The position numbers and the translations under genes were made by a program. A DNA stretch of 64,000 nt from Inia geoffrensis (lineage: Eukaryota; Chordata; Mammalia; Artiodactyla; Iniidae): the NCBI GenBank assembly GCA_036417435.1, contig CM070899.1, forward strand, positions 156,679,494 through 156,743,493. Direction: 5' to 3'. The notes beneath the pieces were generated by a model that saw only the letters and a program-made list of their open reading frames with translations, was not told where the DNA came from and did no database searches. Every line of letters begins with the position of its first letter. The stretch's first letter is position 1. Below are positions 21,100 through 31,659 of this stretch, piece by piece.

Positions 21100-22060
21100 A
21101 GCATTCCTAATTAAAAACTATGCTGAGATGACATCTTTTACACATACTGATGAAAATACAAGAGTTGAATAATACAGGCTGCCGGCAAGGCTATGGAAAA
21201 CAACTCTCACAGACTGTTGGTAGGGGTGAAAAATGACACAGTACCTATGAGGGGAACTTGGCAATATCTAGCCAAACTGCATATGTGGTTGCCATTTGAC
21301 CCAGCAAACGCATGTCTAAGAATCGATCAAAAAGATACACTGGCAAATGGAATAAATTACACATGCAAGGGCTATTTATTGTAGCACTGTTTTTGCAATA
21401 GCAAAAGGGAAAGCTGAAACAACACAAATGTCCATCAACAGAGGGCTGCTTGAATAAGTTACTAGTTGAATAAGTTACGCCATGGGGTTCGATGCCATTG
21501 TAGAAATGAATGAAGACAACTGGTGATTCCATTTCTAGGAATCTAGCCAATAGAAGTAAAAGAATATGTTCATACAAAGATACATATGTGAATGTTCATA
21601 GCAGTGTTATCCATAATAGCCCCAAACTGGAAGCAATCCGAATGCCCATTGACGGGTGAATGGATAAACAAAATGTGGTACAGTCATACAGTGGAACACA
21701 ATTAGACATTTAAAATGAACAAAGTGCTGACACATTCTGCAGCATGAATGAAGCTCAGAAACATTATGCTAAGTGAAAGAAGTTAGACATAAAAGACCAT
21801 ATGACCACATAAAATATTTAGAAAAAGCTGTTTTAAAGAAAAAAAAAAAAAAAGCAGACCAGTGGTTTTCTAGGGCTGGAGTTGTTAGGATTGACTACTG
21901 ATAGGAACTTTTCGGGGTGATGGAAATGTTCTAAAATGCATCGTGGCTACGCTTGCACAGCTCTATAAATTTACTAAAATTATTGAATAATATACTTATA
22001 ATGAGTAGATTTTATGCTATATAAATTATACCTCAGTAAAGCTGTTAAACCAAAATGGTT
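21100..22060 (+). mobile_element. Old L1M 3' portion, sense
   Basis: ORF2 C-terminal wording ('catttgacccagcaa', 'aaatgtccatcaacagagg', 'gaatggataaacaaaatgtggtac', 'attatgctaagtgaaagaag') followed by the 3' UTR ('agtggttttctagggctggag', 'aattatacctcagtaaagctg'). An A run at 21838-21854 interrupts it. Many substitutions remove the frame. Confidence 0.88.
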
Positions 22061-22141
22061 AAGGAAAGACTTCTGTGTTCTACCGTGGAGGGCTCTCCAG
22101 GCTACAGTGACAAATTTAAATTTAAGGAAAAAAAAAAAGCA

Positions 22142-22345
22142 CAGAGCTTCCCTGGTGGCACAGTGGTTGAGAGTCCGCCTGCCGATGCAGTGGACAGGGG
22201 TTCGTGCCCCGGTCCGGGAAGATCCCACGTGCCGCGGAGCAGCTAGGCCCGTGAGCCATGGCCGCTGAGTCTGCGCGTCCGGAGCCTGTGCTCCGCAACG
22301 GGAGAGGTCGCAACAGTGAGAGGCCCGCGTACCCCCCCCCCCCCA
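22142..22345 (+). mobile_element. CHR-2-like SINE with a C13 tract
   Basis: Sense copy with GGTTCGTGCCCC. After GCGTA come 13 C residues (22332-22344) and then 11 A. TSD is A-rich (AAAAAAAAAAAG on both sides) and hard to fix. Elsewhere in the family this spot reads CCGCAAAA. Confidence 0.94.
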
Positions 22346-22394
22346 AAAAAAAAAAGAATTCAGCTCTCTTCTATTAAGAATCCAGTTGTCTTCT

Positions 22395-22688
22395 ATTAAC
22401 CAGACATTGGAGAGACTTGTAAAAAATGTAAAACAATGCCACTCTTCTTACTAGTTTACGTATAGTGATTTTTCCTTAAAAAGCATGTATTTATGTTAAC
22501 ATGTAATAAGTTTTATAATTTTTAGATGAATTAATAAGTAAATATTTTAAAGTTTCTCAGTTTTGTATCTAATATAAGTATCAAAAATTTAACTCACATA
22601 AACCAAAACCTTTGGGGGTCCTTCATATTTTTTGAAAGTGCAAGGGACTCCTGAGACCAAAAAGTTTGAGAAACCCTGCTTTAAAATG
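22395..22688. mobile_element. hAT-type DNA transposon relic
   Basis: 'gacattggagagacttgtaaaaaatg' through 'ctcacataaaccaaaacctttggggg' to 'gagaccaaaaagtttgagaaacc', a familiar non-autonomous hAT element. Confidence 0.75.
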
Positions 22689-22691
22689 ATC

Positions 22692-22980
22692 TTGATATAG
22701 CACAGGGAACTATACTCAATATTTTGTAATAACCTATAAGGGAAAAGAATCTTAAAAGTTTTATATATAAAACTGGATCACTATGCTGTACACCTGAAAC
22801 TAACACGATATTGTAAATCAGCTATACTTTGGGACTTCCCTGGCAGTCTAGTGGTTGAGACTCTGAGCTTCCAGTGCAGGGGGTGAGGGTTCCATCCCTG
22901 GTCCGGGAAACTAAGATCCCACATGCCGTGTGGAGCAGCCAAAAGAAGACATCAACTACACTCCAATAAATAAATAGTTT
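22692..22980 (+). mobile_element. L1 3' end, split by a SINE
   Basis: 'gatatagcacagggaactatactc' to 'aacacgatattgtaaatcagc', then a SINE, then the duplicated target and 'ccaataaataaatag' tail. Confidence 0.88.
22830..22949 (+). mobile_element. CHR-1-like SINE, short form, in an L1 tail
   Basis: GGGACTTCCCTGGCAGTCTA to GGAGCAGCCAAAAGAAG. Target copies ATCAGCTATACT (22817) and ATCAACTACACT (22950) differ at two sites. Confidence 0.88.
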
Positions 22981-24477
22981 TTTTTAAAAAAGAATGACAA
23001 AAAAATAAGATAAAATTATATTGAACAAAACCAAACAAAAGGTGTTGAGGGGAAGGAGACTTACATGTATGACAGGAGTGAGTTGAAGTTGGGGACTGGA
23101 TGCATGGCGATTCCTTTGTACTATTCTCTCTCTTCTTAGTACGCTTCAAATTTCTGTAATTAATTATGTTTTTAAAGAGAGCATTTCCCTCCCTGGGATG
23201 TTGATAACTACACCTGCCCATGGTTTCCTGTGATTTCAGGGCCTGGGAACCCAGCCAGAGGTAAGAAAATCCTCTGTAAGCAACATGGAGTTCCCACTAC
23301 TTTCCAAGGGTGCCCAAGGACAGGGACCTGGAGGGTGAAGGGAAACAAGGTCAGATCAAATGCCCTTTCCCAGCTCATCGCAGGGGTATCTTTGATGGCC
23401 ATGCCTAGTGGCCCCCGGGAAGTGGGAAGGGTCTGAGGTCACTTCTCTGCACCACTAGACATGTACTGAGGACCACAGACTCTTCTCGGGGCTGCAGTTG
23501 GACCAGATGATCTTTGAGAGCCCTTCCAGCTAAAGCACTCTGTGAAAAGCTATTCCTCTTGGTCCCATGAGTTTCCATTCATTTAGTAATTATAAGTATT
23601 GATTGTCTCTCAAGCATCAGGGTCTGCCTCGTACAGGACAGGAATACGAAGCACAGCAGCATCTGTGATTTCGGTGACATCAGAAGACCCAGATGCCCCG
23701 GCCACCCTTCCATCTTTCTATTCCCAAAATTCAACTATTAATGTAACACTGCTTTGATTTCTTTCGAAATGACTCACTGACACTTTAACAGGGAGATGAG
23801 TCTGACCCTTTCCAAAGATAGAAACCAAAGGGGAGGGCTGTATTAGCAGAGAAGATATTTTATTTGAGACACATCGATTTTATGGCTCTAGGGGATGTCT
23901 TAATGGAAGTGTCCAGTTGGGTATATTGATCGGGAGCTCAGAAGAGCTGTCTCAATTAAGAGGTAGAGATTTGAGAATTGACCACATTTACAAAGTAGTG
24001 AAGATATGTTTGGGTTCAATCAGAGTCTCAGAGAGGAGAAGAAGCAAGGAGGAAGGCTGAGGAAAAGCACATTCAAGGAGGGACACTTACAAAGGGGACC
24101 AGCAAAGAATGAGCAGAGGGGAGGAGACGGGAGGGAGCCCAGGAAGCAGGGGAGCTTGTGGTCCAGGAAGACAAGGGAAAGAGGGAGGAGGAGGTAGTGC
24201 CAAAGGCAAGAGGTCCGGGAAGAATAAAGACAGAGGTGCCTAGTGGATCTGGCAGCAAGGAAGCCACTGGGAGCCCATTCCCAAGCAATCTGGGTGGGGC
24301 TGTGGGACAGCAACCAGACTGAGATTGAGAAAGGGGGATGGGGAAGAGAGATGATGGGTATAGACAACCCATAGGAAGTTCGGCTGGCAAAGGAAGCCGA
24401 CACAGCTTGGCTGACACAGCATTCAGCAAGAGTTTTTGCTTATTTATTTAAAAAGGGAGAGACTTGAGCGTGTTTTA
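22981..24477. other. Low-repeat interval
   Basis: About 1.5 kb with no convincing transposon. It holds a 21-nt segment with good splice signals (see 23240) and a purine-rich run at about 24020-24220 whose antisense frames look leucine/proline-rich only because of base composition. Confidence 0.45.
23240..23260 (+). other. Microexon-like segment (speculative)
   Basis: TTTCCTGTGATTTCAG precedes 21 bases starting GGCCTGGGAACC, and GTAAGAAA follows. Length is a multiple of three and there is no stop in the frame GLGTQPE. With no neighbouring exon recognised this may be chance. Confidence 0.2.
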
Positions 24478-24492
24478 AAAATCAACACTTTA

Positions 24493-25255
24493 AAATTTTA
24501 TTTTATTGATGTTTAGTTGGTTTACAATGTTGTGTTAGTTTCTGGTGTACAGCAAAGTGATTCAGGTATACATATATATTCTTTTTCAGATTCTTTTCCA
24601 TTATAGGTTATTACAAGATGTTGAATATAGTTCCCTGTGCTATACAGTTAGTCCTTGTTGTTTATCTATTTTATGTACAGTAGTTTGTACCTGCTAATCC
24701 CAAACTTCTAATTTATCCCTACCCTCCTTCCCGTGTGGTAACCGTAAGTCTGTTTTCTAGGTCTGTGAGTCTGTTTCTGTTTTGTAAATAAGTTCATCTG
24801 TATCATATTTTAGATTCCACATATAAGTGATATCATATTGATATTTGTCTTTCTCTGTCTGGCTTACTTCACTTAGTATGATAATCTTTAGGCCCATCCA
24901 TGTTGCTGCAAATAGCATTATTTCATTCTTTTTTATGGCTGAATTGTATTCCATTGTATATATATACCAAATCTTCTTTATGCACTCATCTGTCCATGGA
25001 CGTTTAGGGTGCTTCCATGTCCTGGCTATTGTGAATAGTGCTGCTGTGAACACTGGGGTGCATGTATCTTTTTGGATTATGGTTTTCTCCAGATATATGC
25101 CCAGGAGCGGGATTGCTGGGTCATATGGTAGTTCTATTTTTAGTTTTTTAAGGAACATCCATACTGTTCTTGGTAGTGGCTCCACAAATTTACATTCCCA
25201 CCAACAGTGTAGGAGGCTTCCCTTTTCTCTGCACCCTCTCCAGAAATTATTATTG
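24493..25255 (-). mobile_element. 5'-truncated L1, antisense, with clear TSD
   Basis: TSD AAATCAACACTTTAA at 24478-24492 and AAATCAACATTTTAA at 25256-25270, one mismatch. On the minus strand it runs from the ORF2 C-terminus to the 3' end. About 760 bp long. Confidence 0.95.
24757..25185 (-). pseudogene. L1 ORF2p C-terminal remnant, frame still open
   Basis: A 142-codon open frame holds the ORF2p tail: '[19 protein letters not shown]' then '[17 protein letters not shown]'. It lacks the endonuclease and reverse-transcriptase domains, being only the last tenth or so of a normal ORF2p. The open frame and matching TSD suggest a fairly recent insertion that was dead on arrival. Confidence 0.93.
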
Positions 25256-25270
25256 AAATCAACATTTTAA

Positions 25271-25539
25271 TTGATTGTATTGATTGGTGGAAAGGAGGCA
25301 ACACGGAGGGAGAAGTTGAAGAGACAGCAAAGATGGCGGATAATCAGAGGCTAAGGGTGGGGTCCAGAGCCCCAAACTTGGAAGTGACAGGAACACACAG
25401 CACCTTCACACACCATGAAAGCATGAGGCATACCCTCATGTGCACAGAGGGTACGACCGAGCAATTCCAAGAAACATGAATGACCAACAGAAAACTTCAA
25501 ATTCAGGCAACAGTGAGATACTATTTTTCATCAACCAAT
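25271..25539. other. Short unassigned interval
   Basis: No repeat or exon recognised. Confidence 0.35.
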
Positions 25540-25662
25540 TTGGCTGTTTACAGATAAGGAAACTGAGGCACAGAAAGGTTCCAATCAAGACGACACAGGC
25601 AGCACATAACAGAGCCAGGATTAGAACCCAAGCCTGGCTCCAGAGTCTAAGCTCTCAAACAT
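25540..25662 (-). mobile_element. MIR relic
   Basis: 'ttacagataaggaaactgaggcacagaaagg', 'aacagagccaggattagaaccc' and 'tggctccagagtctaag' in antisense order. Confidence 0.88.
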
Positions 25663-25774
25663 GATTTGACATCTTTCTTCTAAAAAGAATTACACATTGC
25701 ATAAATACTCATTGCTATAAATAAATGCGCATACATGTATGTGCATGTGTAATACATACTCATGCAGAAATGAC

Positions 25775-25920
25775 TAGATACCATAATATGAAGAGTGATT
25801 ATCTCTGAGCAATTGGACTATAGCTGGTTCTTTTTCTTTGTTCTTTTCTGCATTTCTAAATCTACAGAGTGTCAATTACTTGTGTTCTAAGAAAAAATAG
25901 AAGTTATTTTTAAAAACCAG
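25775..25920. mobile_element. Degraded repeat tail
   Basis: 'gattatctctgagcaattgg...ttctgcatttctaaatctacagagtg' is a common mammalian repeat end. A related end is at 47020-47130. Class uncertain. Confidence 0.35.
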
Positions 25921-26992
25921 CCTGGGGAGGAGACTAGGATGGCGACATAGATCAGACCCCCGTTGTTCAAGTCCAGCCTTCATGGATAACCTTGGCGGGA
26001 GGGAGGGAGGGCAAAGGGTGAATGGGTGAGTCAGTCTCTCAGCTACACAGACAGAACCCACAGGTTGTCTCCCTTCCTGAAAGTTCCAACTACTGCTTAA
26101 ATGCTCTTTAATGCTCTGCAAAAGCCTGGACCATTTTTCCTGGGGATTGCTATCTCCTGTCTCAAGCAAAACTACTGTGACCTGAAGGGACCCTGACATA
26201 GGGTCTTCACCTCTTCAATCAGAAGGTCCCTCCAGTTTTCCCCACGACCCCCCAGAGGAGGAATAAAGATGCATTCCCTCCGGATATGCTCCTTCCCTCC
26301 ATCAAGGGCATGTTTCTCAGGCTCTTTGCAGAACCAAGACCAGATCAAAAGCCTCCCCAGGGCTCAGGGCCCTGAGGTCAGGCTTCCAGGCCATGTGGCT
26401 CTCCGTGACACCATGCAGGTGAGCACTCTGTCCCAGCCTTGTGCTCCCAGGAACCACTCCTTCCCCTCCATGGCAGCTCTCCTCCAGAAAGACCTCACTT
26501 CCTGCCAGCTGACCTCTCCCTGGCTGCAGGCATCATAGAGCTTAAACATTTTATTTACTAGATTGTTGGCTTATTATAAAAGGATATAACTCGGAAACAG
26601 CCAGATGGAAGAGATGCAGAGGGCAAGGTACAGCGAAAGGGCGCAGAGCTCCCAGCACCTCCACATGCTCACCAACCCAGAAGCTCTCCAAAGCCCATCC
26701 TTTTGTGTTTTCACGGAGGAGGCGTTGTTACATAGCCATGATGGATCACATCATCGGCCACTGGTGACTGAACTCAATCTCCAGCCCCTGTCCTTTCCCC
26801 AGAGTTCAGAGGGGTGGAACTGTTCCACCCTTCTCATCCCATGGTCAGTTCCTCTGATGACCAGCACGCAACCATAGGTGACCTAGGGGCATTTCAAAAG
26901 TCAGCTAACTTACATAACAAAAGACACTTTGATCATGCTCGGCCCGTAGGAGATTCCAAAGATTTCAGGAGCTCTGCCAGAAATGGGAAGAC
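25921..26992. other. Low-repeat interval
   Basis: About 1 kb with no recognised repeat and no splice-bounded coding exon. Confidence 0.4.
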
Positions 26993-27008
26993 CAAATATA
27001 TATTTCTT

Positions 27009-27462
27009 TTTTTTTTTTTTAATTTTATTTATTTTGGGCTGCATTGGGTCTTTGTTGCTGCGCACGGGCTTTCCCTAGCTGCCGCGAGCTGGGGCTACTC
27101 TTTGTTGCCGTGCATCGACTTCTCATTGCGGAAGCTTCTCTTGTTGCGGAGCACGGGCTCTAGGCGCGCAGGCTTCAGGAGTTGCAGCATACAGGCTCAG
27201 TAGTTGTGATTCGCAGGCTCTAGAGCACAGGCTCAGTAGTTGTGGCACACGGGCTTCAGTAGTTGTAGCACGGGGGCTCAGCAGTTGTGGCTCACAAGCT
27301 CTAGGTGCACAGGCTTCAGTAGTTGTGGTGCGTGCACTCAGTAGTTGTGGCACACGGGCTTAGTTGCTCCACGGCATGTGGGATCTTGCCAGACCAGGGA
27401 TCAAACCCATGTCCCCTGCATTGGCAGGCGGATTCTTAACCACTGCACCACCAGGGAAGTCC
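27009..27462 (-). mobile_element. CHR-type SINE with expanded internal repeats
   Basis: A perfect 16-bp TSD, CAAATATATATTTCTT, at 26993-27008 and 27463-27478. The element is about 454 bp against about 300-350 for other long copies here. The extra length is at 27150-27365, where a roughly 20-40 bp unit around CAGTAGTTGTGGC recurs about seven times. A minus-strand frame there translates to repetitive 'PQLLS' and 'TTTEA' words. Confidence 0.95.
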
Positions 27463-27529
27463 CAAATATATATTTCTTATTATAAATCACAATGTCACAC
27501 CTGCACTCTCCATTGGCCCTTGTATTCCT

Positions 27530-27690
27530 TCCTTCCTTTCTTCATTCAATAAATACTAATCAAGTGTCTACCTGTCCTCAGGGCCTGGTGCTGGGTGCTG
27601 GGGTACAAGGTGAAAAGACACACAGTCCCGGCCCTCAAGGAGTAAAGACAAGGCAGGGATCCAGGTGTGTAACTGCAAAGAGCCAAGTGG
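27530..27690 (-). mobile_element. L2 3' end, antisense
   Basis: 'cttcattcaataaatactaatcaagtgtctacc', 'ctggtgctgggtgctggggtac' and 'ggccctcaaggagtaaag'. Confidence 0.82.
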
Positions 27691-27950
27691 CAGAGAGAGC
27701 TCCCTGTCTGCATCAGCTCCCACCTCTGCCAGGAAGAGGCAGGCCCTTGACCTGGTCCTGCAGGGGGTCTGGAAAGTCTGGAAACGTGGGCAAAAGTGCA
27801 GAATGTCAAGGACATCACCAGCCTGTCAGGAAAGAAATGATACTGCCTATGTTTCCAGGCTTCGTGGAAACCTGTAGAAGGCTCACAGGCATCAGCCCAT
27901 AAAGCAGAGATGAAGGGCAGAAGGGGGCTGGGGATTGGTGTTGCCATTAA
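27691..27950. other. Short unassigned interval
   Basis: No repeat or exon recognised. Confidence 0.35.
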
Positions 27951-27961
27951 GACCTGGGCCA

Positions 27962-28170
27962 GGACTTCCCTGGTGGTCCAGTGGTTAAGACTTCGCCTTC
28001 CGGTGCAGGGGGTACAGGCTCCATCCCTGGTCGGTGAACTAAGATCCCACATGCCTCGGGACCAAAAAACCAAAATATAAAACAGAAGGAATATTGTAAC
28101 AAATTCAATAAAGACTTTGAAAATGGTCCACATCAAAACATCTTTAAAAAAAATAAAAAGAAAGAAAGAA
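27962..28170 (+). mobile_element. CHR-1-like SINE with long 3' half
   Basis: AGGACTTCCCTGGTGGTCCA to 'aacagaaggaatattgtaac..ttcaataaagac', A-rich tail (AAAG)n. Flanks ACCTGGGCC (27953-27961) and ACTTGGGCC (28172-28180) look like a TSD with one mismatch. Confidence 0.92.
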
Positions 28171-28194
28171 ACTAACTTGGGCCATGCAGAGTGC

Positions 28195-28345
28195 ATTCAG
28201 GCATTAACCACTTAATTTGATTCCCACAACAGACCCACAAAGGGAGGTGTTTTGTTGGTTTTGGGTTTTGTTTTATTAAAACCCCTACTTTGCAGATGAG
28301 GAAGCACAGAGTGGTGTCTGGGGCTCCAGCTCTGCCAATAGAAGG
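28195..28345 (-). mobile_element. MIR relic
   Basis: 'ttaatttgattcccacaacagaccc', 'ctttgcagatgaggaagcacagag'. A (TTTTG)-rich stretch interrupts it. Confidence 0.65.
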
Positions 28346-28461
28346 CGGGAATTTAATGTAGATTATCTAGGCTCTGGCGCGCAGGGGATTAAGTGAGATG
28401 AGAGGGCAGCCAGCATCTTGACTGCTGTCAGAAAGGCCACATCTTTCCCAGCGGTTCTCAC

Positions 28462-28491
28462 GCTGCCATGGCGACAGCCAGTTAAAAATAG
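28462..28491. promoter_or_regulatory. RFX-like and MEF2-like motif pair
   Basis: GCTGCCATGGCGAC (28462-28475) matches 12 of 14 positions of the palindromic RFX X-box GTTGCCATGGCAAC. Seven bases beyond it is TTAAAAATAG (28482-28491), a perfect fit to the MEF2 consensus YTAWWWWTAR. The flanks (28360-28520) are non-repetitive. Confidence 0.35.
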
Positions 28492-28520
28492 TTCAGGCAC
28501 AAGTTGAGGCGTCAATGCGC

Positions 28521-28799
28521 ACTGACACTGGGAAAGCTCCCGTCGGCGGTCTGGAAGGATGAGCGCATTCCCTCCCAGCACAGGGTGCTCCTTGCAAAGT
28601 GTGGGGTGCACCACATCCTCTGGGCGCTTCCGAGATGTTTCCTATGGAGGTAGAGGTGGGCCAGGAACATCCTGCGGGAATGTTGTCAGAGAGTGGAGGG
28701 AGGGAGCAGGAACTACTGGAACAGCCTCCTCTCCAGCCTCCCTGCCGCCCTCCCCGCCCCCCACGCACCCCTCACACTGTGCAGCTACTGCCCCAGTCG
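28521..28799. other. GC-rich non-repetitive interval
   Basis: Overlapping open frames in several phases, no known protein. Includes a C-rich run at 28740-28775. Confidence 0.4.
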
Positions 28800-28930
28800 C
28801 GTGCCTTCCACTAGACTCTTATGGGGGCCCCTGGAGCACCTTTGCTCCCCTCTACCTCACCTGCAGCTACCACGGTGCCTGACTTTCAGTGGGTGTTCCA
28901 TACATACTTATTGAATAAATAAATAAGACC
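28800..28930 (+). mobile_element. L2 3' end, sense
   Basis: 'ctacctcacctgcagctaccacggtgcctg' to CTTATTGAATAAATAAATAA, the L2 terminus. Confidence 0.7.
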
Positions 28931-29171
28931 TTGAAAATTACCATTTTTAACTCCTTGTTTTGAGCCATATTTTAATATTTCTGACTCACTCACTAGCAAG
29001 CGCTGACTCGTATAGGTTGGCTAGAATCATACCCAGCACGCCTGGGCCGGGTCTTGACGGCTCACACAGCTCTACACCCGCATTTCACAGAAATTCAGAG
29101 AGAGACGTGTGCTTAGCTGGACAGCATCCATCTCCTGAGTCCACCCCCAGCCCACCCGCCCCGTGCAATGC

Positions 29172-29208
29172 TTTCTCTTTCCTCATTTTTCTTATTGAGA
29201 AAGAGAAA
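29172..29208. repeat. Inverted repeat, 10-bp arms
   Basis: TTTCTCTTTC (29172-29181) and GAAAGAGAAA (29199-29208) are exact reverse complements around a 17-nt spacer. Confidence 0.9.
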
Positions 29209-29233
29209 TTGACTTTATCTGAGCATTCTCACA

Positions 29234-29261
29234 GCCAGAATTGTTTTAAAACAATTCTGGC
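29234..29261. repeat. 28-bp perfect palindrome
   Basis: GCCAGAATTGTTTT is followed directly by its exact reverse complement, with no spacer. It lies 25 bases after the previous inverted repeat and in no recognised transposon. Confidence 0.97.
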
Positions 29262-29750
29262 AAATGAAGATCATTGTTTTTCAAGAGATGCTTACATCCA
29301 GGAGGCCTTCAGGTACCTGGAGGAAGAAAGCAAGGGCTGTGTGTGGGCAGCTGCAGACCATTCCAGAATCCTGGGAGAGGAGAGGAAGGAGTGAAGGACC
29401 AGCCAGCCCTGTCTGTGCTGTAGCACAGGTTATTTGCATAATGAGCCCAGTGCATACCTTAGCTCCCGATTCCTCACAGCTCTGAGGAGTGAATGGGTAT
29501 TATTAGTGTCATCTTATCTAGAACTGGGTCACATCAGAAAAGACAGACTTTCCATATGGCTCCCAGGGATCCGACTGTGCTCAAGCATGTTGAAGACACC
29601 AGCAAAAGCTGCTGCCCTGTTCAAGCCTGTCAACCATCACAGCGCTTCCTCTAGGAAATAGAGAATCAACCATCCTCTCCCCTGCTGGGCGGGGGCCTCC
29701 TGCCTTTTCACTCACATCCTCCATTGTTTCTGAGCCAAATGGGGTCTGCT
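29262..29750. other. Low-repeat interval
   Basis: No repeat or exon recognised. Confidence 0.4.
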
Positions 29751-29754
29751 TGCC

Positions 29755-30280
29755 TGGCTGTGGTGGGCAGCAAAAGCAATTTGTTGACACCAGGTTGTGG
29801 TGAAGGAAAAGACAGTGTTTATTGCAGGGTGCCAAGCAAGGGCGGGCGTGGAAGACAAGCCTCAGACCACTCCCACTGGGTCTTTGAGTTGGGTTTTTTT
29901 TTTTTTTAAAGGGGAAGAACAAAGAAACCGGGGTTACTCATATCTTGGGACATTGCTTAATCATAGTTTTGGGAGTCAACGTATCTCTGGTTTGTGATTC
30001 TCTGACCAGGTTCACAGCTGGGGGTCCGTTAGCTCATCTTGCCCTGGAGAAACAACCTGAGTTTGTACGTTAACGATGTGATCTATAACAGTAATTTTAG
30101 TACATTTACAATGTTACTGACAACAGCAATGGTAGTCATCTGACTGTTCAGTTAGCACAGGATTGAGGTCAGAGGGGACAAGAAAAGGAATAAGGTTTTG
30201 GATAGAGAGATTAATCATAAACTCGGTAAGGGAACTCAGTTTTAGGGGGACTCAGTTTCACCATCATTAACTCACCCATT
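29755..30280 (-). mobile_element. Putative LTR, antisense
   Basis: On the minus strand a poly(A) signal in CTGCAATAAACAC (around 29815-29827) lies near the proximal end, and the plus strand could begin TGTGGTGGGCAGC and end in CA. No provirus or TSD established. Another old repeat class is possible. Confidence 0.4.
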
Positions 30281-30294
30281 TCAATCACCTTGGA

Positions 30295-30945
30295 CTTAGA
30301 AGGTGAATGAAAACGAAATCTTTATCTCCAGCCTACCTTTCTCTCCAAAGTTTCCGACATTTATATCCCTCTGCCCAAGAGATGTCTCCACTTGGTGGTC
30401 CCAGGGCCCAAACAACACATCCAAAGCCAAACGCAGCATCTACCCCCGAAGCTGTTTTCCTCCTTAAGTCCCTGTCTTGGTGGTTGTCATTGTAGCCAGA
30501 GCACAAGTGAGTCACCTCCCCCTGCCACACATTCACCCTCAGATCACTGTCCTGTCCGTTTCTCTCCACCTCTGTGAACCTCACCTGCAGAATGACAGCA
30601 GCACCCAGCGTGGTCTTCCGTCTCTCCTCGTGGCCTCTACAGCACCCACCCAAATCAATTCTCCAGAACTCCACCTGTGTAAACTTTCCCATCCAACTGT
30701 GACACTCCTCTGTGTGACAGCATTCTGGGCTCCCCAAGGCTGTGAGATTGAGACCTTGGCCAGGCTCCGGGAGCCCTGTGACCTCTGCCACCCTCCAGTC
30801 TCACCTCCACAGCCCTGCCTGCACAAAGGCATATCCCCTGTGCCCTGGACATTCTCCCTCTCTCAGGCCCCCAAATCCACCATGCTGTCTCTCACAGCAT
30901 GTCCTCCGCTGCTGCCACAGCCCTTTGAAGCCTGGGGAGGGGAGA
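30295..30945 (+). mobile_element. L2 LINE fragment, sense
   Basis: 'cgaaatctttatctccagccta', 'agagatgtctccacttggtggtccc' and later 'ccctgcctgcacaaaggc' resemble the L2 ORF2 3' part. Frames through it (30307-31067) are L2 debris. Confidence 0.6.
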
Positions 30946-31084
30946 GCTCGGTATGTTTAAAATATAAAGAGATCCCCATCCAGGGTTTCCAAAATGGCAG
31001 CGTATTTTCAATTTTTACAACTAATTCGTTAATGCCTTTGTCACAAAGACCTTATAATGCAGTGTAATTGTGCCAGTCAGAGGA

Positions 31085-31432
31085 TCTTAAAAAAAAATAA
31101 CTGATACAAATGAACTTATTTACAAAACAGAAACAGACTCACAGACTTAGAGAACAAATTTATGGTTACCAGAGGGGAAGGGTTGGGGGGGGAGGAATAG
31201 TTAGGGAGTGTGGGATTGACATACACACACCTCTATATTTAAAACAGATAACCAACAAGGACCTCCTGTATAGCACAGGGCAGTCTGCTCAATATTCTGT
31301 AACAACTAATTGGGAAAAGAATTTGAAAAAAGAATAGATACATGTATATGTATAACTGAATCACTTCCTGGTACACCTAAAGCTAACACAACATTGTTAA
31401 TCAACTGTACTCCAATATAAAATAAAGAGTTA
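31085..31432 (+). mobile_element. L1 3' UTR, sense
   Basis: 'aaacagaaacagactcacagactt', 'ctgtatagcacagggcagtctg', 'aactgaatcacttcctggtac' and 'actgtactccaatataaaat'. Confidence 0.93.
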
Positions 31433-31645
31433 GGGCTTCCCTGGTGGCGCAGTGGTTGGGAGTCCGCCTGCCGATGCAGGGGACGTGGGTTCGTGCCCCA
31501 GTCCAGGAGGATCACGCATGCCGCGGAGCGGCTGGGCCCGTGAGCCATGGCTGCTGAGCCTGCGCGTCCAGAGCCTGTGCTCCGCAACGGGAGGGGCCAC
31601 AACAGTGAGAGGGCTGTGTACCGCAAAAAAATAATAATAATAAAA
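31433..31645 (+). mobile_element. CHR-2-like SINE in an L1 tail
   Basis: Perfect 13-bp TSD, AAATAAAGAGTTA, at 31420-31432 and 31646-31658. B-box region GGTTCGTGCCCC. Tail (ATA)n/A-rich. Confidence 0.97.
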
Positions 31646-31659
31646 AAATAAAGAGTTAA

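Noticed and set aside
27123..27353. CRISPR-like direct repeats
   Set aside because: Units of unequal spacing inside a SINE with perfect TSD in a mammalian genome.
27546..28196. 216-codon open frame on minus
   Set aside because: Runs across an L2 relic, unique DNA and a CHR SINE; a composite of unrelated sequence.
30307..31067. Coding frames up to 196 codons on plus
   Set aside because: They coincide with an L2 fragment and unique flanks and switch frame relative to any L2 protein.
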